64,000 nt of DNA from Sphingomonas sp. QA11 (GCF_028473665.1 NZ_CP098774.1:4087501-4151500), one strand, 5' to 3'; shown: positions 1 through 8,655, counted from the stretch's first letter. The notes: generated from the sequence alone by a model not told the origin. Program-made: numbers and translations.

Positions 1-2
1 AG

Positions 3-1427
3 GTTCGGAGTGCCGTTATCTGGCGGTCGGGCAGCCAGATTCTCGCGCAACTGGTGCAATGGGCGGCGACTTTCCTCGTGATTCGGATTCTCGATCCGCA
101 CGATTACGGCCTGTTCGCGATGACTCAGGTGATTCTCGTCCTGCTCAACATGCTCAACGGCTACGGCCTGGCGAGCGGCCTCATCCAGAAGGCCGAGATC
201 GGCAAGCGGGAGATTCGCCAGCTGTTCGGCATGCTGGTGCTGCTGAACTTCGGCCTCGGCGCCACGCAGTTCCTGCTCGCCCCGCTCGCCGCCGCCTATT
301 ACCGGCAGGATATCGTGATGCACCTGCTCCGGGTGCAGGCGCTGCTCTACCTCACCACCCCCTTCATCGCGCTTCCTTATGCGCTGCTGTCGCGCACGAT
401 GGATTTCCGCCTGCAGGCCCGCGTCAACATCCTCGCCTCGATCGCGAGCGCCAGCGCGGCACTGGGCGGCGCGCTGGCCGGGATCGGCGTATGGACGTTG
501 GTGCTCGCCCCGATCGTCCTGTTCAGCGTGCGGGCGATCGGCATGACGATCGCGGCGAAATCGCTGGTGTGGCCGAGCTTCGACTTCCGCGGCGCAGGCA
601 GCCTGGCCAAATATGGTGGCATGATGGCCGCGGGCCAGCTCTTCTGGTTCTTCCAGAGCCAGGCCGATGTGTTCATCGCCGGCCGGCATTTCAGCCCGCA
701 CATGCTCGGCATCTATACGACCAGCCTGTTCCTCACCCAGATCTTCGTGTCGAAGTTCGTGCCGCCGCTGAACGAGGTGGCCTTTTCCGCCTATGCGCGA
801 ATCCAGCACGACACCGAAGCAGTGGCGACGGCATTCACGCGCAGCGTGCGGATCATCATGATCGCAGCGCTGCCCTTTTATTTCGGCCTGGCTGCCACGG
901 CCGAGCCGCTGGTGCTGACCGTGCTCGGCGACAAATGGGCCGAGACGATCCCCGTCGTCCACCTGCTTGCGCTGGCCATGCCGTTCATGACGCTCCAGGT
1001 GCTGCTACAACCCGCCTGCGATGCGCGGGGCCGCCCCGGCATCGGCGTCCGCAACGGCGCGATCGGCGCGGTGATCCTCTCGGTCGGTTTCCTGGTCGGG
1101 GTGCGCTGGGGTCCCGACGGGCTCGCCATGGCATGGATCGTCGCCTACCCGATCTATCTCGGCGTCAGCCTGTGGCGGTCGCTACCGGTGATCGGCACCA
1201 ATATCCGCGCGATCGCCGATGCGATCGCGCCCGCCCTGCTTGCCGCGCTCGCCATGGCGCTGGCGGTGGTGCTGGTCGACAGCATCCTGCCGCCGCTCCA
1301 CCCGCTGCCGCGTCTGGCGATTCTCGTCGCGACGGGCGCGGTGGTCTATGCGGCGTGGCTGCTGCTGTTCGCGCGCGGCGTGGTGCGCGAACTCATCGCG
1401 ATCGTGCGGAAGCAGCCACTCGCCTGA
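3..1427 (+). CDS. Polysaccharide flippase (Wzx/MATE-like), 5' truncated by window edge
   Basis: Inner-membrane lipopolysaccharide or exopolysaccharide translocase, expected to flip lipid-linked sugar units across the cytoplasmic membrane. The frame is open from base 3 and reads into a typical family N-terminus (AVIWRSGSQILAQLVQW) before the first possible GTG at 54, so the true start lies left of the window. The protein is almost entirely hydrophobic with about twelve membrane segments, and the early stretch RILDPHDYGLFAM is characteristic of this family. It ends just before a convergent CBS-domain gene. No glycosyltransferase neighbour is visible, so the substrate cannot be stated. Confidence 0.85.
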   Translation, partial: VRSAVIWRSGSQILAQLVQWAATFLVIRILDPHDYGLFAMTQVILVLLNMLNGYGLASGLIQKAEIGKREIRQLFGMLVLLNFGLGATQFLLAPLAAAYYRQDIVMHLLRVQALLYLTTPFIALPYALLSRTMDFRLQARVNILASIASASAALGGALAGIGVWTLVLAPIVLFSVRAIGMTIAAKSLVWPSFDFRGAGSLAKYGGMMAAGQLFWFFQSQADVFIAGRHFSPHMLGIYTTSLFLTQIFVSKFVPPLNEVAFSAYARIQHDTEAVATAFTRSVRIIMIAALPFYFGLAATAEPLVLTVLGDKWAETIPVVHLLALAMPFMTLQVLLQPACDARGRPGIGVRNGAIGAVILSVGFLVGVRWGPDGLAMAWIVAYPIYLGVSLWRSLPVIGTNIRAIADAIAPALLAALAMALAVVLVDSILPPLHPLPRLAILVATGAVVYAAWLLLFARGVVRELIAIVRKQPLA

Positions 1428-1457
1428 TCCCGGCGCGGCACCGGCGCCGCAACAGCG

Positions 1458-1886
1458 TCACGCCGACTGGATATAAGTCCGCATCGCCTCGGCATCGGCC
1501 TCGATCCGGTCGATGCGATATTTGACCAGGTCGCCGATCGAGACGACCCCGATCACCCGGCCACCCTCGACCACCGGCAGGTGCCGTATCCGCCGCCGGG
1601 TCATCAGCGAAAGCGCGCCGATCACCGCTTCGGCCGGTCCGACGCTGATCGCGGGCGAGGTCATCACCTCTCCCACCTTGCGGTCGAGCGCGCCCGCACC
1701 GTGGCTGCTGAGCGCATGGATCACGTCGCGTTCCGAAAAGATCCCGACCACCTGGGCCCCGTCCATTACCGGTACCGCGCCGATCCGCCGGTCGGCGAGC
1801 AGCGCCACCGCCTCTGCCAGACTCTGATGCGCAGTGATCGAGATCACGTCGCGTCCCTTGCCGGCCAGGATCGCTGCTATCGTCAT
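1458..1886 (-). CDS. CBS-domain protein (two CBS motifs)
   Basis: Small cytoplasmic protein of 142 residues made of one Bateman module: CBS motif 1 at about residues 8-65 (SLAEAVALLADRRIGAVPVM) and CBS motif 2 at about 75-135 (ISVGPAEAVIGALSLMTRRR). Such stand-alone pairs usually bind adenine nucleotides and act as energy or stress sensors; the ligand here is unknown. A longer reading frame reaches 1979, but the ATG at 1886 is preceded by GAGGAGA at good spacing and begins the conserved MTIAAILAGKG, so it is preferred. It is convergent with the flippase and divergent from the small membrane protein at 1968. Confidence 0.88.
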   Translation of the reverse strand: MTIAAILAGKGRDVISITAHQSLAEAVALLADRRIGAVPVMDGAQVVGIFSERDVIHALSSHGAGALDRKVGEVMTSPAISVGPAEAVIGALSLMTRRRIRHLPVVEGGRVIGVVSIGDLVKYRIDRIEADAEAMRTYIQSA

Positions 1887-1967
1887 CGTCAGTCTCCTCG
1901 TCCGCGACCCGTCGACCCGAGTCCCTGAGGCGCTTGAGGATTCCACGTTTGCGGCCCAATGGGAAGC

Positions 1968-2279
1968 ATGAGCGAGCATCCGTCAGGACTGGATAACCCC
2001 GAACAGGCGGCATTCGCCTGGCGCCGCTATCGCCGGTTGCTGGGGTGGATGACCCTGTTCTCGCTGTTTTGCGGACTCGCCGCGGTGTTCGGGCTGCAGC
2101 ATTTCTACGGGCCGCTGTCCTGGATCGCGATCCTCGCCGCGATCGGCGGTATCGGCGGATCGGTACTGATGGCCTCCGCCCTGATGGGCCTGGTGTTCCT
2201 CAGTTCGGGCACCGGCCATGACGAGGCGGTCGACGCGCGCGACCCCGAAAAACCCGGGCCGCGACACGACCGGCCCTAA
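1968..2279 (+). CDS. Small inner-membrane protein of unknown function
   Basis: A 103-residue protein with a charged N-terminus and two clear membrane segments (about residues 27-45 and 53-78), then a hydrophilic, Asp/Arg-rich tail. An in-frame ATG three codons upstream (1959) is also possible; MSEHPSGLD is chosen as the simpler start. No family recognised. It overlaps the 3' end of the convergent DUF4139 gene by four bases (2276-2279), so the two transcripts run into each other. Confidence 0.6.
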   Translation: MSEHPSGLDNPEQAAFAWRRYRRLLGWMTLFSLFCGLAAVFGLQHFYGPLSWIAILAAIGGIGGSVLMASALMGLVFLSSGTGHDEAVDARDPEKPGPRHDRP

Positions 2280-3862
2280 CGCGCCGCCTCCAGGTTCAAC
2301 GCGAAGTCCAGTTTCGCCTCACCATTGCCCGGGACGGTCACGCGCCAGGTCTTCACTCCTTTGCGCTCGACCAGCGGCATGCTCGCCGACTTGACCTTGA
2401 AGGACAGGGGAAGCTCGAACGTCTCGGGCGTCGCCCGCGCATTGGTGACGCGCACCGTGAAGGCAGCGCGCCGCTTGCCGCGCGGCAGGGCGGTCGTCAC
2501 ATAGCGCAGGTCGGGGCTGGTGCCGGCGCCCAGTTCGACCTCCTCGCCGATCGCCCGATCCTTCAGGCCGCTCTCCCCCACCAGCATCGGCGTCCCGCCG
2601 GCGGCTTCGAACACCGCGACGCCACCCGCCGGAAGGGGCACGCCAAGGCCTTTCGCGTCACTATTCTCGGTACGCAGGACCAGCGCGGCGGGCGCGCTCG
2701 GCATCGCCACTGGCTGCCCATCGAGCGCGCCGTTGAAGACGCCGGTATAGATGCGCTCGAAACGAACGCCCTTCCGGTCGATCATCGCCACCTGCTTGCG
2801 GCTCAGTGCAGCGACGGTGACAGGTTCCGGAATGCGATAGAGCTTCAGGTCGCCCAGATCCTCCTGCTGCGCGACCATGACCGGCACGGGTGCCGGCGGC
2901 GGCGGGGGTGGCGGCGGCGCCATCATCATTCTGTCGCGGCGCGATGCGGTGACGACGATATCGGAATAGCCCCGCAACATCTCCATCTGTGGCGGAGCGC
3001 GGTCGATGCTCCATTTGGGATGAGTGCTGGTGATGTCCATCGGCCAGCATTGCAGGCGGAGCTCAGGCGGCGGGCCTTTTGGCAAGGGCCGCACCTGCTC
3101 GCGGTGAAGACCCCCCGCCACGGCCTGGGTGCTTGCCCCGGCAAAGCCCTGGCTGCCGCCGTTCGCCACCGTCAGCCAGGCGAACAGGTCCAGTGTCTTC
3201 CCGTCATCGGCGACGCGCGCGACATAATTGGCCGACCAGTCGAACCCCTGCGCCAGATAGGAAAGCTGCACCGTCGCGGTCGCCGCCACGGGGCTGTCCG
3301 TCACCACCGACAGTGTCGGCTTGGCGGAAAGACCCTCGGGTACGCCGGGATAGGACAGCGATTCGGGCAGGCCAGAACAGGACAGCGCCTCGACCCCATC
3401 CGCCGTGGTCAGCAGCACCCCGCCGCGGGGCCCCGACTGGATGACCGCATCCCCCGTCGTCACCTTGCCGGTCGCGCGATTGGTGCGGCGAATGGTGACG
3501 CTTCGTTTCAGATAGGCGTCGACCAGGGACGCCGGCGACAGCAACCGCGCGTCGCGATTCTTCTCGTTGACTCGCCGGGGCAGCCCGCTGACGATCGCGC
3601 TTTCAGGCAGCATGCCTTCGGACACACCCTCGAAGCGGATCACCGACCGGCCGGCGGGGACCGCGATCGTCCGCGTCTCGGTGATCAGCGCATAGCCGCC
3701 GGGCCAGCCCGGACGGATCGCCCCCTCACCCCGGCCCGGCTCGCGATAGAGCGTCACCGACACCGAATCGATCCGGTCGGACTGAACGATCGCCTGCCCC
3801 GCCGCTGGCCCCGCGACGGGCAATCCGGCCATCAGCGCGATCTGGAGAGCGAGACGCCGCAC
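2276..3862 (-). CDS. DUF4139-domain exported protein (distal copy)
   Basis: 528-residue protein whose mid and C-terminal parts carry the DUF4139 beta-rich domain (for example LSYLAQGFDWSANYVARV). Members of this family are exported or surface proteins of unsettled function. The N-terminus VRRLALQIALMAGLPVAGP is a signal peptide ending near AGQA. GTG at 3862 is chosen because it lies two bases after the stop of the upstream paralogue; longer starts run inside that gene. Around residue 296 there is a DIVVTASRRDR motif resembling a TonB box, followed near 314-324 by a run of eight prolines. The two DUF4139 genes form a tandem operon; this one has diverged and gained the insert. Confidence 0.82.
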   Translation of the reverse strand: MRRLALQIALMAGLPVAGPAAGQAIVQSDRIDSVSVTLYREPGRGEGAIRPGWPGGYALITETRTIAVPAGRSVIRFEGVSEGMLPESAIVSGLPRRVNEKNRDARLLSPASLVDAYLKRSVTIRRTNRATGKVTTGDAVIQSGPRGGVLLTTADGVEALSCSGLPESLSYPGVPEGLSAKPTLSVVTDSPVAATATVQLSYLAQGFDWSANYVARVADDGKTLDLFAWLTVANGGSQGFAGASTQAVAGGLHREQVRPLPKGPPPELRLQCWPMDITSTHPKWSIDRAPPQMEMLRGYSDIVVTASRRDRMMMAPPPPPPPPAPVPVMVAQQEDLGDLKLYRIPEPVTVAALSRKQVAMIDRKGVRFERIYTGVFNGALDGQPVAMPSAPAALVLRTENSDAKGLGVPLPAGGVAVFEAAGGTPMLVGESGLKDRAIGEEVELGAGTSPDLRYVTTALPRGKRRAAFTVRVTNARATPETFELPLSFKVKSASMPLVERKGVKTWRVTVPGNGEAKLDFALNLEAAR

Positions 3863-3864
3863 CG

Positions 3865-5274
3865 TCAGTACCGTGTGTCGAACACCACGCTCAACGACGC
3901 CTTGCCATTGGGCGGCACCGGTACTTTCCACTCCATCCGGTCAGCCGAAATGCGCTCCCCGTTGATGCTCTGGTCGGTCACGCGGACATCGCCCCACAGC
4001 CCGTCCTGCGCCAGATCGATCGTCACCGGCTCGGGCCGGGCATTGGTGAAATCATAGCGCATCGTCGTGCGCCAGCGGCTCGACGACTGGCGCTTGCGCT
4101 CCACCACGACAGCCATGCCCTTGACGTCGAACGCCTCGCCGGTGCGGATCGACATCTGCGATCCCATCGGCGTGGCCGGAATTCGGTTCTCGCCGATGAA
4201 CTGCGGATCACCCCGCGCATCGCGCATATAGACGCGGATCGTACCGGCCGGGAGCTGGTCGCCCAGCCCGCCGCTCTTCGAGGTCGAGAATTTCAGCACG
4301 GTCGCGGCACTGCGCGGATCGGATGTCGTGCCGAGCCAGCCATTGATCCATTCATAGGCCTTGCGCGCCGGCGCGCCCTTCACGTCGAGGAAGCTGACCT
4401 GCTTCTGCTGCGCATTGGCGATCGTGGTGCGCTCCCCCAGCGGGTAGAGATAATAGTCGCCGAGCCGTTCCCGCGTGCCCGTTTCGGTCCCAGCCTGCTC
4501 GATCGCCTCATTACCGGGCCGGTCGAAGCCGCCGAGCCGTTCGAAGCCGCCGGGGGTGCGGTTGGGATTGCCCGCGACGAGCAAGACATCGGCATTGCTG
4601 TAGGTCGTGCCCGTGCTGTTGGTCAGCGTGACCCAGCCCTGCACGTCGATCGTCGCCTTCGCCTCGTCGAACAGCATGACATAGTCGCTGGTCCAGCCAA
4701 GGCCCGGCGTCAGATAGGAAAGCGTCGCGGGCACACGCCCGGCGCGCGCGACCTGCAGGGTGACCGACAGGGTCGGCCGCGCGCGCAGATTTTCCGGCAC
4801 CTTGTCGAACACCACGCGCACCGGCAGCCCGTCGTCGCGCAGCACTTCGATCCGGTTGCCGATCTGCAGCACGATGCCACCGTTCGCGGCGAGCACCTTT
4901 GCCTGCTCCCGAGTCTCGACGCCGGTCGCCGGATTGGTGCGGACGATGGTGACGACCGAACCGACCGCTTTTTCCATCAGCTTGTCGGGAGAAAGCAGGT
5001 CGAAATCGAAATTCTGCTCGACGATGCCGATGCCGGGTCCGCCCAGCGTCACGGTCTCCGACCTGATCTGTGCCGAGACGTCGGGGAATTCCTGCCGCGT
5101 GCGGCCCGCGGGCAGATCGAGCTGGCGAACATCCTGCACCAGCGACTGGCCATTCTGATAGATGGTCACCGAAACATCGCCCTGCGTGCTCGGTCCGGTC
5201 GGCAGCGTCGGTGTCGTTTGCGCCGCAACCGCGGTCGGCAACGCCGTCAGCGCCAGCATGGTCAAGAACCGCAT
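3865..5274 (-). CDS. DUF4139-domain exported protein (proximal copy)
   Basis: 469-residue secreted protein with signal peptide MRFLTMLALTALPTAVAAQ and a DUF4139 domain (LSYLTPGLGWTSDYVMLFD). ATG at 5274 follows GGGAGGA at good spacing. The frame stays open to 5304, but the extra ten residues would spoil the signal peptide. First gene of a two-gene operon with the paralogue downstream (two-base gap). The pair shares the order N-terminal beta domain, KxxV-type repeats and C-terminal Ig-like region, which points to tandem duplication. The role is unknown, probably cell envelope. Confidence 0.85.
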   Translation of the reverse strand: MRFLTMLALTALPTAVAAQTTPTLPTGPSTQGDVSVTIYQNGQSLVQDVRQLDLPAGRTRQEFPDVSAQIRSETVTLGGPGIGIVEQNFDFDLLSPDKLMEKAVGSVVTIVRTNPATGVETREQAKVLAANGGIVLQIGNRIEVLRDDGLPVRVVFDKVPENLRARPTLSVTLQVARAGRVPATLSYLTPGLGWTSDYVMLFDEAKATIDVQGWVTLTNSTGTTYSNADVLLVAGNPNRTPGGFERLGGFDRPGNEAIEQAGTETGTRERLGDYYLYPLGERTTIANAQQKQVSFLDVKGAPARKAYEWINGWLGTTSDPRSAATVLKFSTSKSGGLGDQLPAGTIRVYMRDARGDPQFIGENRIPATPMGSQMSIRTGEAFDVKGMAVVVERKRQSSSRWRTTMRYDFTNARPEPVTIDLAQDGLWGDVRVTDQSINGERISADRMEWKVPVPPNGKASLSVVFDTRY

Positions 5275-5367
5275 CACCGTCCTCCCGGTTAGGTTATGAA
5301 CCATCGTGCTAGAGCAGCGGCGGCGGAGGTCAATCCTTCAGATTCCTCCCAGGCACGGGGACGAATG

Positions 5368-5401
5368 AAAAAGGCCGGCCCCACTTTCGCGGGACCGGCC
5401 T
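5368..5401 (-). terminator. Rho-independent terminator of the DUF4167 gene
   Basis: On the minus strand an AGGCCGG(T)CCC / GGGGCCGGCCT-type stem with a short loop is followed directly by TTTTTC. It lies 22 bases after the DUF4167 stop codon, so it most likely ends that transcript. The plus strand lacks a T-run after the hairpin. Confidence 0.8.
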
Positions 5402-5422
5402 GTTCTCTTCGTTCCGGACGGA

Positions 5423-6400
5423 TCAGCCGACCGTCGTCGTCTCGCTCGCGGGCGGACGACCGCGGCGACGCTTGGGCTTTTCTTCCGGCTCTTCGGCCGA
5501 AACAGCTGAAATGTTCAGCGACGGCGGCAGGAGACCAGCCTCGAACATGGCGGGCGCCTCGTCCTCTACCGGGCGACGCGGCGGACGACCACGGCGGGGG
5601 CGTGCGACGACCTCGGCCTCGGCCACGGGTGCAACCTCCTCGCGCGGCGCTTCTTGACGGACCGGTACACGGTCCTCGTCGACCTGGACGGGAGCAGCGC
5701 GGTTGCCGCGATCCTCGCCACGGTTCGCGGTGCGATCGCCCCGGTCATTGCCGTTGCGGTCATTCGCGTTGCGCTCGCTCCGATCCTCACGGGCGTTACC
5801 GTTGCGGTCGCCACGGTCCTCGCGGGCATTGCCGTTGCGGTCGTTGCGCTCGGCGCGATCCTCACGGGCGTAGCGGCCATTGCCGGCATCGCCATAGCCA
5901 TTGCCGTTCCGGTCGCCATTACCGTTGCGCGAACGGGGACGCTCGTCGTCATACTGGCTGGCCTGCTGGTTGCCGCTCTGGCCTTCGTTGCCCCGATCCT
6001 GGCCCCTGTCCTGGCCACGATCCTGACCATTGCCCTGGCGGGAGTCGCGCGCATTCTGCTCACGGACGATCGGCTCGCCATCCTCGTCATATTCCTGCTC
6101 GTCCTCCTCGAAGGCCGCGCCGCCATTCTGGCGCCGGTTCTCCTCGAAGCGCGACCGCGTCTCGGCGAGTACGCGGAAATAATGGTCCGCGAACTGCAGG
6201 TAATATTCGGTGTTGACCCGGTCACCCTGCATCTGCGCGTCCCGCGCGAGAGTCTTGTACTTCTCGAGCAGTTGCGCGGCATTGCCACGCGCACGGTTGT
6301 CGATGCGGTTGCCGTTATCCTGACGGCCCGAATTACCCTGCGGGCGCTGCTGCTGCCCGCCACGGCCGCGACGGCGGCCGGCCTGACGATTATTGATCAA
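5423..6400 (-). CDS. DUF4167-domain protein with disordered NGDR-rich middle and AT-hook tail
   Basis: About 325 residues. The conserved DUF4167 part is N-terminal: basic leader (AGRRRGRGG), then NAAQLLEKYKTLARDAQMQG and the YYLQFADHYFRV helix. The middle third is low complexity, built from repeats such as NGNAREDR and DRNGN. The C-terminus carries two GRPP-type AT-hook-like motifs (RRGRPPRR, RRRGRPP), suggesting nucleic-acid binding. TTG at 6400 is chosen because it begins INNRQAGRRR and has AGGA upstream; longer starts read into noncoding sequence. The position downstream of hisS-prfA-prmC is commonly seen in alphaproteobacteria, but the function is unestablished. Confidence 0.8.
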   Translation of the reverse strand: MINNRQAGRRRGRGGQQQRPQGNSGRQDNGNRIDNRARGNAAQLLEKYKTLARDAQMQGDRVNTEYYLQFADHYFRVLAETRSRFEENRRQNGGAAFEEDEQEYDEDGEPIVREQNARDSRQGNGQDRGQDRGQDRGNEGQSGNQQASQYDDERPRSRNGNGDRNGNGYGDAGNGRYAREDRAERNDRNGNAREDRGDRNGNAREDRSERNANDRNGNDRGDRTANRGEDRGNRAAPVQVDEDRVPVRQEAPREEVAPVAEAEVVARPRRGRPPRRPVEDEAPAMFEAGLLPPSLNISAVSAEEPEEKPKRRRGRPPASETTTVG

Positions 6401-6654
6401 GTGTTGTTGTCCTGTCGTTCGTAACCAACCCGGTCGTGCTCCAGAAATGTGGATGCAAGCCCCTTGGCCCGTGCGCACCGACCATCGGCGAAACGAGCCT
6501 GCCACGGTCGCCGGACGGCAGCGACTTCATGACGAAGGAGGCGGGCAACAGCCCGTTTTCAACCGGTTATGATGAAAACGCGTGCCCCTGCTCCGCTCAA
6601 TAGCGGCTGGCGGCACAATCTCCAAGAAGAATATTGTGACGTTTTTATGCTGAT
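6401..6654. other. 254-bp noncoding region upstream of the DUF4167 gene
   Basis: No credible ORF. On the minus strand TTGAAT near 6650 and CAATAT about 17 bases on could form a promoter, giving a leader of over 200 nt. Near the middle are a small plus-strand hairpin (CGGGC-AACA-GCCCG then TTTTC, 6542-6559) and the inverted repeat GTTTTC/GAAAAC (6555-6579). The leader could be structured, but nothing matches an RNA family I know. Confidence 0.4.
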
Positions 6655-7512
6655 TCAAGTCGCGATCAACACGCGGGGGTTATTCCCCAGGTCCCGGCGC
6701 AGCGTGACCGACAGCCCCTGCCCGTCGAGAAGCGCGGCGACGCTATCCGCCTGGGTCGACCCGATCTCAAGGATCGCTGCCCCGCCGGGCGCGATCAATC
6801 GCGGGAGCTGGGGCACGATGATACGATAATCGTCCAGACCATCAGGACCGGCGAACAACGCGGACGCCGGTTCATGATCGCGTACCTCGGCCGGCAACGC
6901 CTCACCCGTGGCGATATAGGGCGGATTGGCCAGGATCAGGTCGAACTGTCCAGCGACCCCTGCGGCCCAGTTGCCGGACTCGAAACGGGCCCGGTCGGCC
7001 ATGCCAAGCCGCACGGCATTGGCCCGCGCCATGTCGAGGGCGATATCCGATGCGTCCACGCCGAGACCGGTCGCGCCTCGCCATTGGTCGAGCGCGGCGA
7101 GCAGCAGGGTGCCGGGACCGGTACCCAGATCGAGGATCGTCGCGGGCGCGCGACCAGTGAAATGGTCGACCGCCGCCTCGATCAGCGTCTCGCTGTCGGC
7201 ACGGGGAACAAGGGTCCCGGGTCCGACCTGCAGCTCGATCGTCCAGAAGGCGCGGATGCCGGTGAGATAGGCGATCGGCTCATGGCTCCGACGGCGGGCG
7301 ACGAGCGGCGCGAAGGTTGCCGGGACCGGATCGTCGAGATGGCGAAGGAGCAGGGATTCGCGGGTCGTGCCGAGGGCATGAGCCATGAGGAGTTCGGCAT
7401 CGAGGCGCGGCGTTTCGGAGATACCGGCAAATGAGGCAGCGGCACCGGCAAGCGCCCGTCTTACCTCCCCTCCCGCTTGCGGGAGGGGATTGAGGGGTGG
7501 GCTCGCGCTCAC
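6655..7512 (-). CDS. prmC: Peptide chain release factor N5-glutamine methyltransferase PrmC (HemK)
   Basis: Class I SAM methyltransferase that methylates the glutamine of the GGQ motif in RF1/RF2; its substrate RF1 is encoded just upstream. Visible motifs are the SAM loop ILDLGTGPGTLLLAAL and the signature LANPPYIATGEALP, with the usual N-terminal helical domain (TPRLDAELLMAHALG). The start is uncertain. The usual N-terminus (VRRALAGAAASFAG) is fused in frame to a palindromic repeat pair lying between prfA and prmC, and the reading frame continues back to a TTG at 7566. GTG at 7512, with GGAAC upstream, is my choice; GTG at 7548 is another option. Confidence 0.9.
   Translation of the reverse strand: MSASPPLNPLPQAGGEVRRALAGAAASFAGISETPRLDAELLMAHALGTTRESLLLRHLDDPVPATFAPLVARRRSHEPIAYLTGIRAFWTIELQVGPGTLVPRADSETLIEAAVDHFTGRAPATILDLGTGPGTLLLAALDQWRGATGLGVDASDIALDMARANAVRLGMADRARFESGNWAAGVAGQFDLILANPPYIATGEALPAEVRDHEPASALFAGPDGLDDYRIIVPQLPRLIAPGGAAILEIGSTQADSVAALLDGQGLSVTLRRDLGNNPRVLIAT
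7467..7488. repeat. REP-like palindrome copy 1 (CCCCTCCCGC-TT-GCGGGAGGGG)
   Basis: Perfect 10-bp stem with a two-base centre. It pairs with copy 2 at 7555-7576 to form a two-palindrome unit of about 110 bp at the prfA-prmC junction. The reading frame of prmC passes through it. Confidence 0.9.
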
Positions 7513-7554
7513 CGCAAATGTTCCGCTTGAGGTCGGCCGGGCGCCCACTCCCAG

Positions 7555-7576
7555 CCCCTCCCGCAAGCGGGAGGGG
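7555..7576. repeat. REP-like palindrome copy 2 (CCCCTCCCGC-AA-GCGGGAGGGG)
   Basis: Second palindrome of the pair, six bases beyond the prfA stop codon. It is preceded by CCCAG and followed by GAGA, flanks shared in part with copies elsewhere in this window (46846, 54235, 60736, 60807). Confidence 0.9.
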
Positions 7577-7581
7577 AGAGA

Positions 7582-8655
7582 CTAACCATCGAGGCTCGCA
7601 AGCCTTTCGGCCTCGTCCTCGGCGATCAGCGCGCCGATCAGCTCATCCAGTTCGCCCTGCAGGATTTCCGGCAGCCGGTGAAGCGTCAGGTTGATCCGGT
7701 GGTCGGTCACCCGGCCCTGCGGGAAATTATAGGTCCTGATCCGCTCCGAACGATCGCCCGACCCCACCATCGACTTGCGCGCGCCGGCGCGCTCGGTGTG
7801 GAGCCGGTCGCGCTCAAGCTCATACAGGCGGGTGCGCAGCACCTTCATCGCCTTGGCCTTGTTCTTGTGCTGGGATTTCTCGTCCTGCTGGATCACCACT
7901 AGGCCCGTGGGGATGTGGACGATGCGCACCGCTGAATCAGTCGTGTTGACCGATTGCCCGCCCGGCCCGGACGACCGATAGATATCGATGCGCAGGTCCT
8001 TGTCGTCGATCTTGACGTCGACCTCCTCCGCCTCCGGCAGCACCGCGACGGTGGCGGCGGAGGTGTGGATTCGCCCGCCCGCCTCGGTGACGGGCACGCG
8101 CTGCACGCGGTGGACGCCGCTTTCGAACTTCAGCTTGGCGAACACGCCCTTGCCCTCGACCGAAGCGATCGCTTCCTTGAAACCACCCGATTCGGACGAG
8201 GAAGCCGAGATCAGGTCGACCCGCCAGCCCTGCGATTCGGCATAGCGCTGGTACATGCGGAACAGGTCGCCGGCGAACAGCGCCGCCTCGTCGCCGCCGG
8301 TCCCCGCGCGGATCTCGAGCATCGCGGCGCGCTCGTCCGCGGCGTCGCGCGGCAGCAGCGACAGCGCCAGTGAGCGTTCCGCCTCCGGCAGGGTCCCGCG
8401 GATCGCCTCGATCTCCTCGCGCGCCATGGCGCGGATCTCGGGATCGGCCTCATTCTCCATGCCCGCCAGCACATGCAGCTCGGCGCGCAGCCGCCGCACC
8501 TCGCCCGCAGCCCGCGCGACCGGCTCAAGCTCGGCATATTCCTTGGAAACGGCGACGAAACGGTCGGACGGCAGGTCGCCGGTCGCCATCAGCGCCTGCA
8601 ACTCGTCACGCCGCGCCTCGATCTGCGCGATCCGTTCCCCCGAGATCGTCGACAT
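7582..8655 (-). CDS. prfA: Peptide chain release factor 1 (RF1)
   Basis: Recognises UAA/UAG in the ribosomal A site and triggers peptidyl-tRNA hydrolysis. The 357-residue length is normal for RF1. The catalytic GGQ is seen in SSGPGGQSVNTTDSAVRI, and the upstream RIHTSAATVAVLPEA and downstream QQDEKSQHKNKAKAMKVL stretches are family signatures. The start overlaps the hisS stop by one base (TGATG), so the two are translationally coupled. The methyltransferase acting on the GGQ glutamine, PrmC, follows, separated by a palindromic repeat pair. Confidence 0.97.
   Translation of the reverse strand: MSTISGERIAQIEARRDELQALMATGDLPSDRFVAVSKEYAELEPVARAAGEVRRLRAELHVLAGMENEADPEIRAMAREEIEAIRGTLPEAERSLALSLLPRDAADERAAMLEIRAGTGGDEAALFAGDLFRMYQRYAESQGWRVDLISASSSESGGFKEAIASVEGKGVFAKLKFESGVHRVQRVPVTEAGGRIHTSAATVAVLPEAEEVDVKIDDKDLRIDIYRSSGPGGQSVNTTDSAVRIVHIPTGLVVIQQDEKSQHKNKAKAMKVLRTRLYELERDRLHTERAGARKSMVGSGDRSERIRTYNFPQGRVTDHRINLTLHRLPEILQGELDELIGALIAEDEAERLASLDG

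Noticed and set aside
5296..6424. Long plus-strand frames opposite the DUF4167 gene
   Set aside because: Low-complexity complement of the NGDR repeats, one of them spuriously hydrophobic (AVIRVALAPILTG...).
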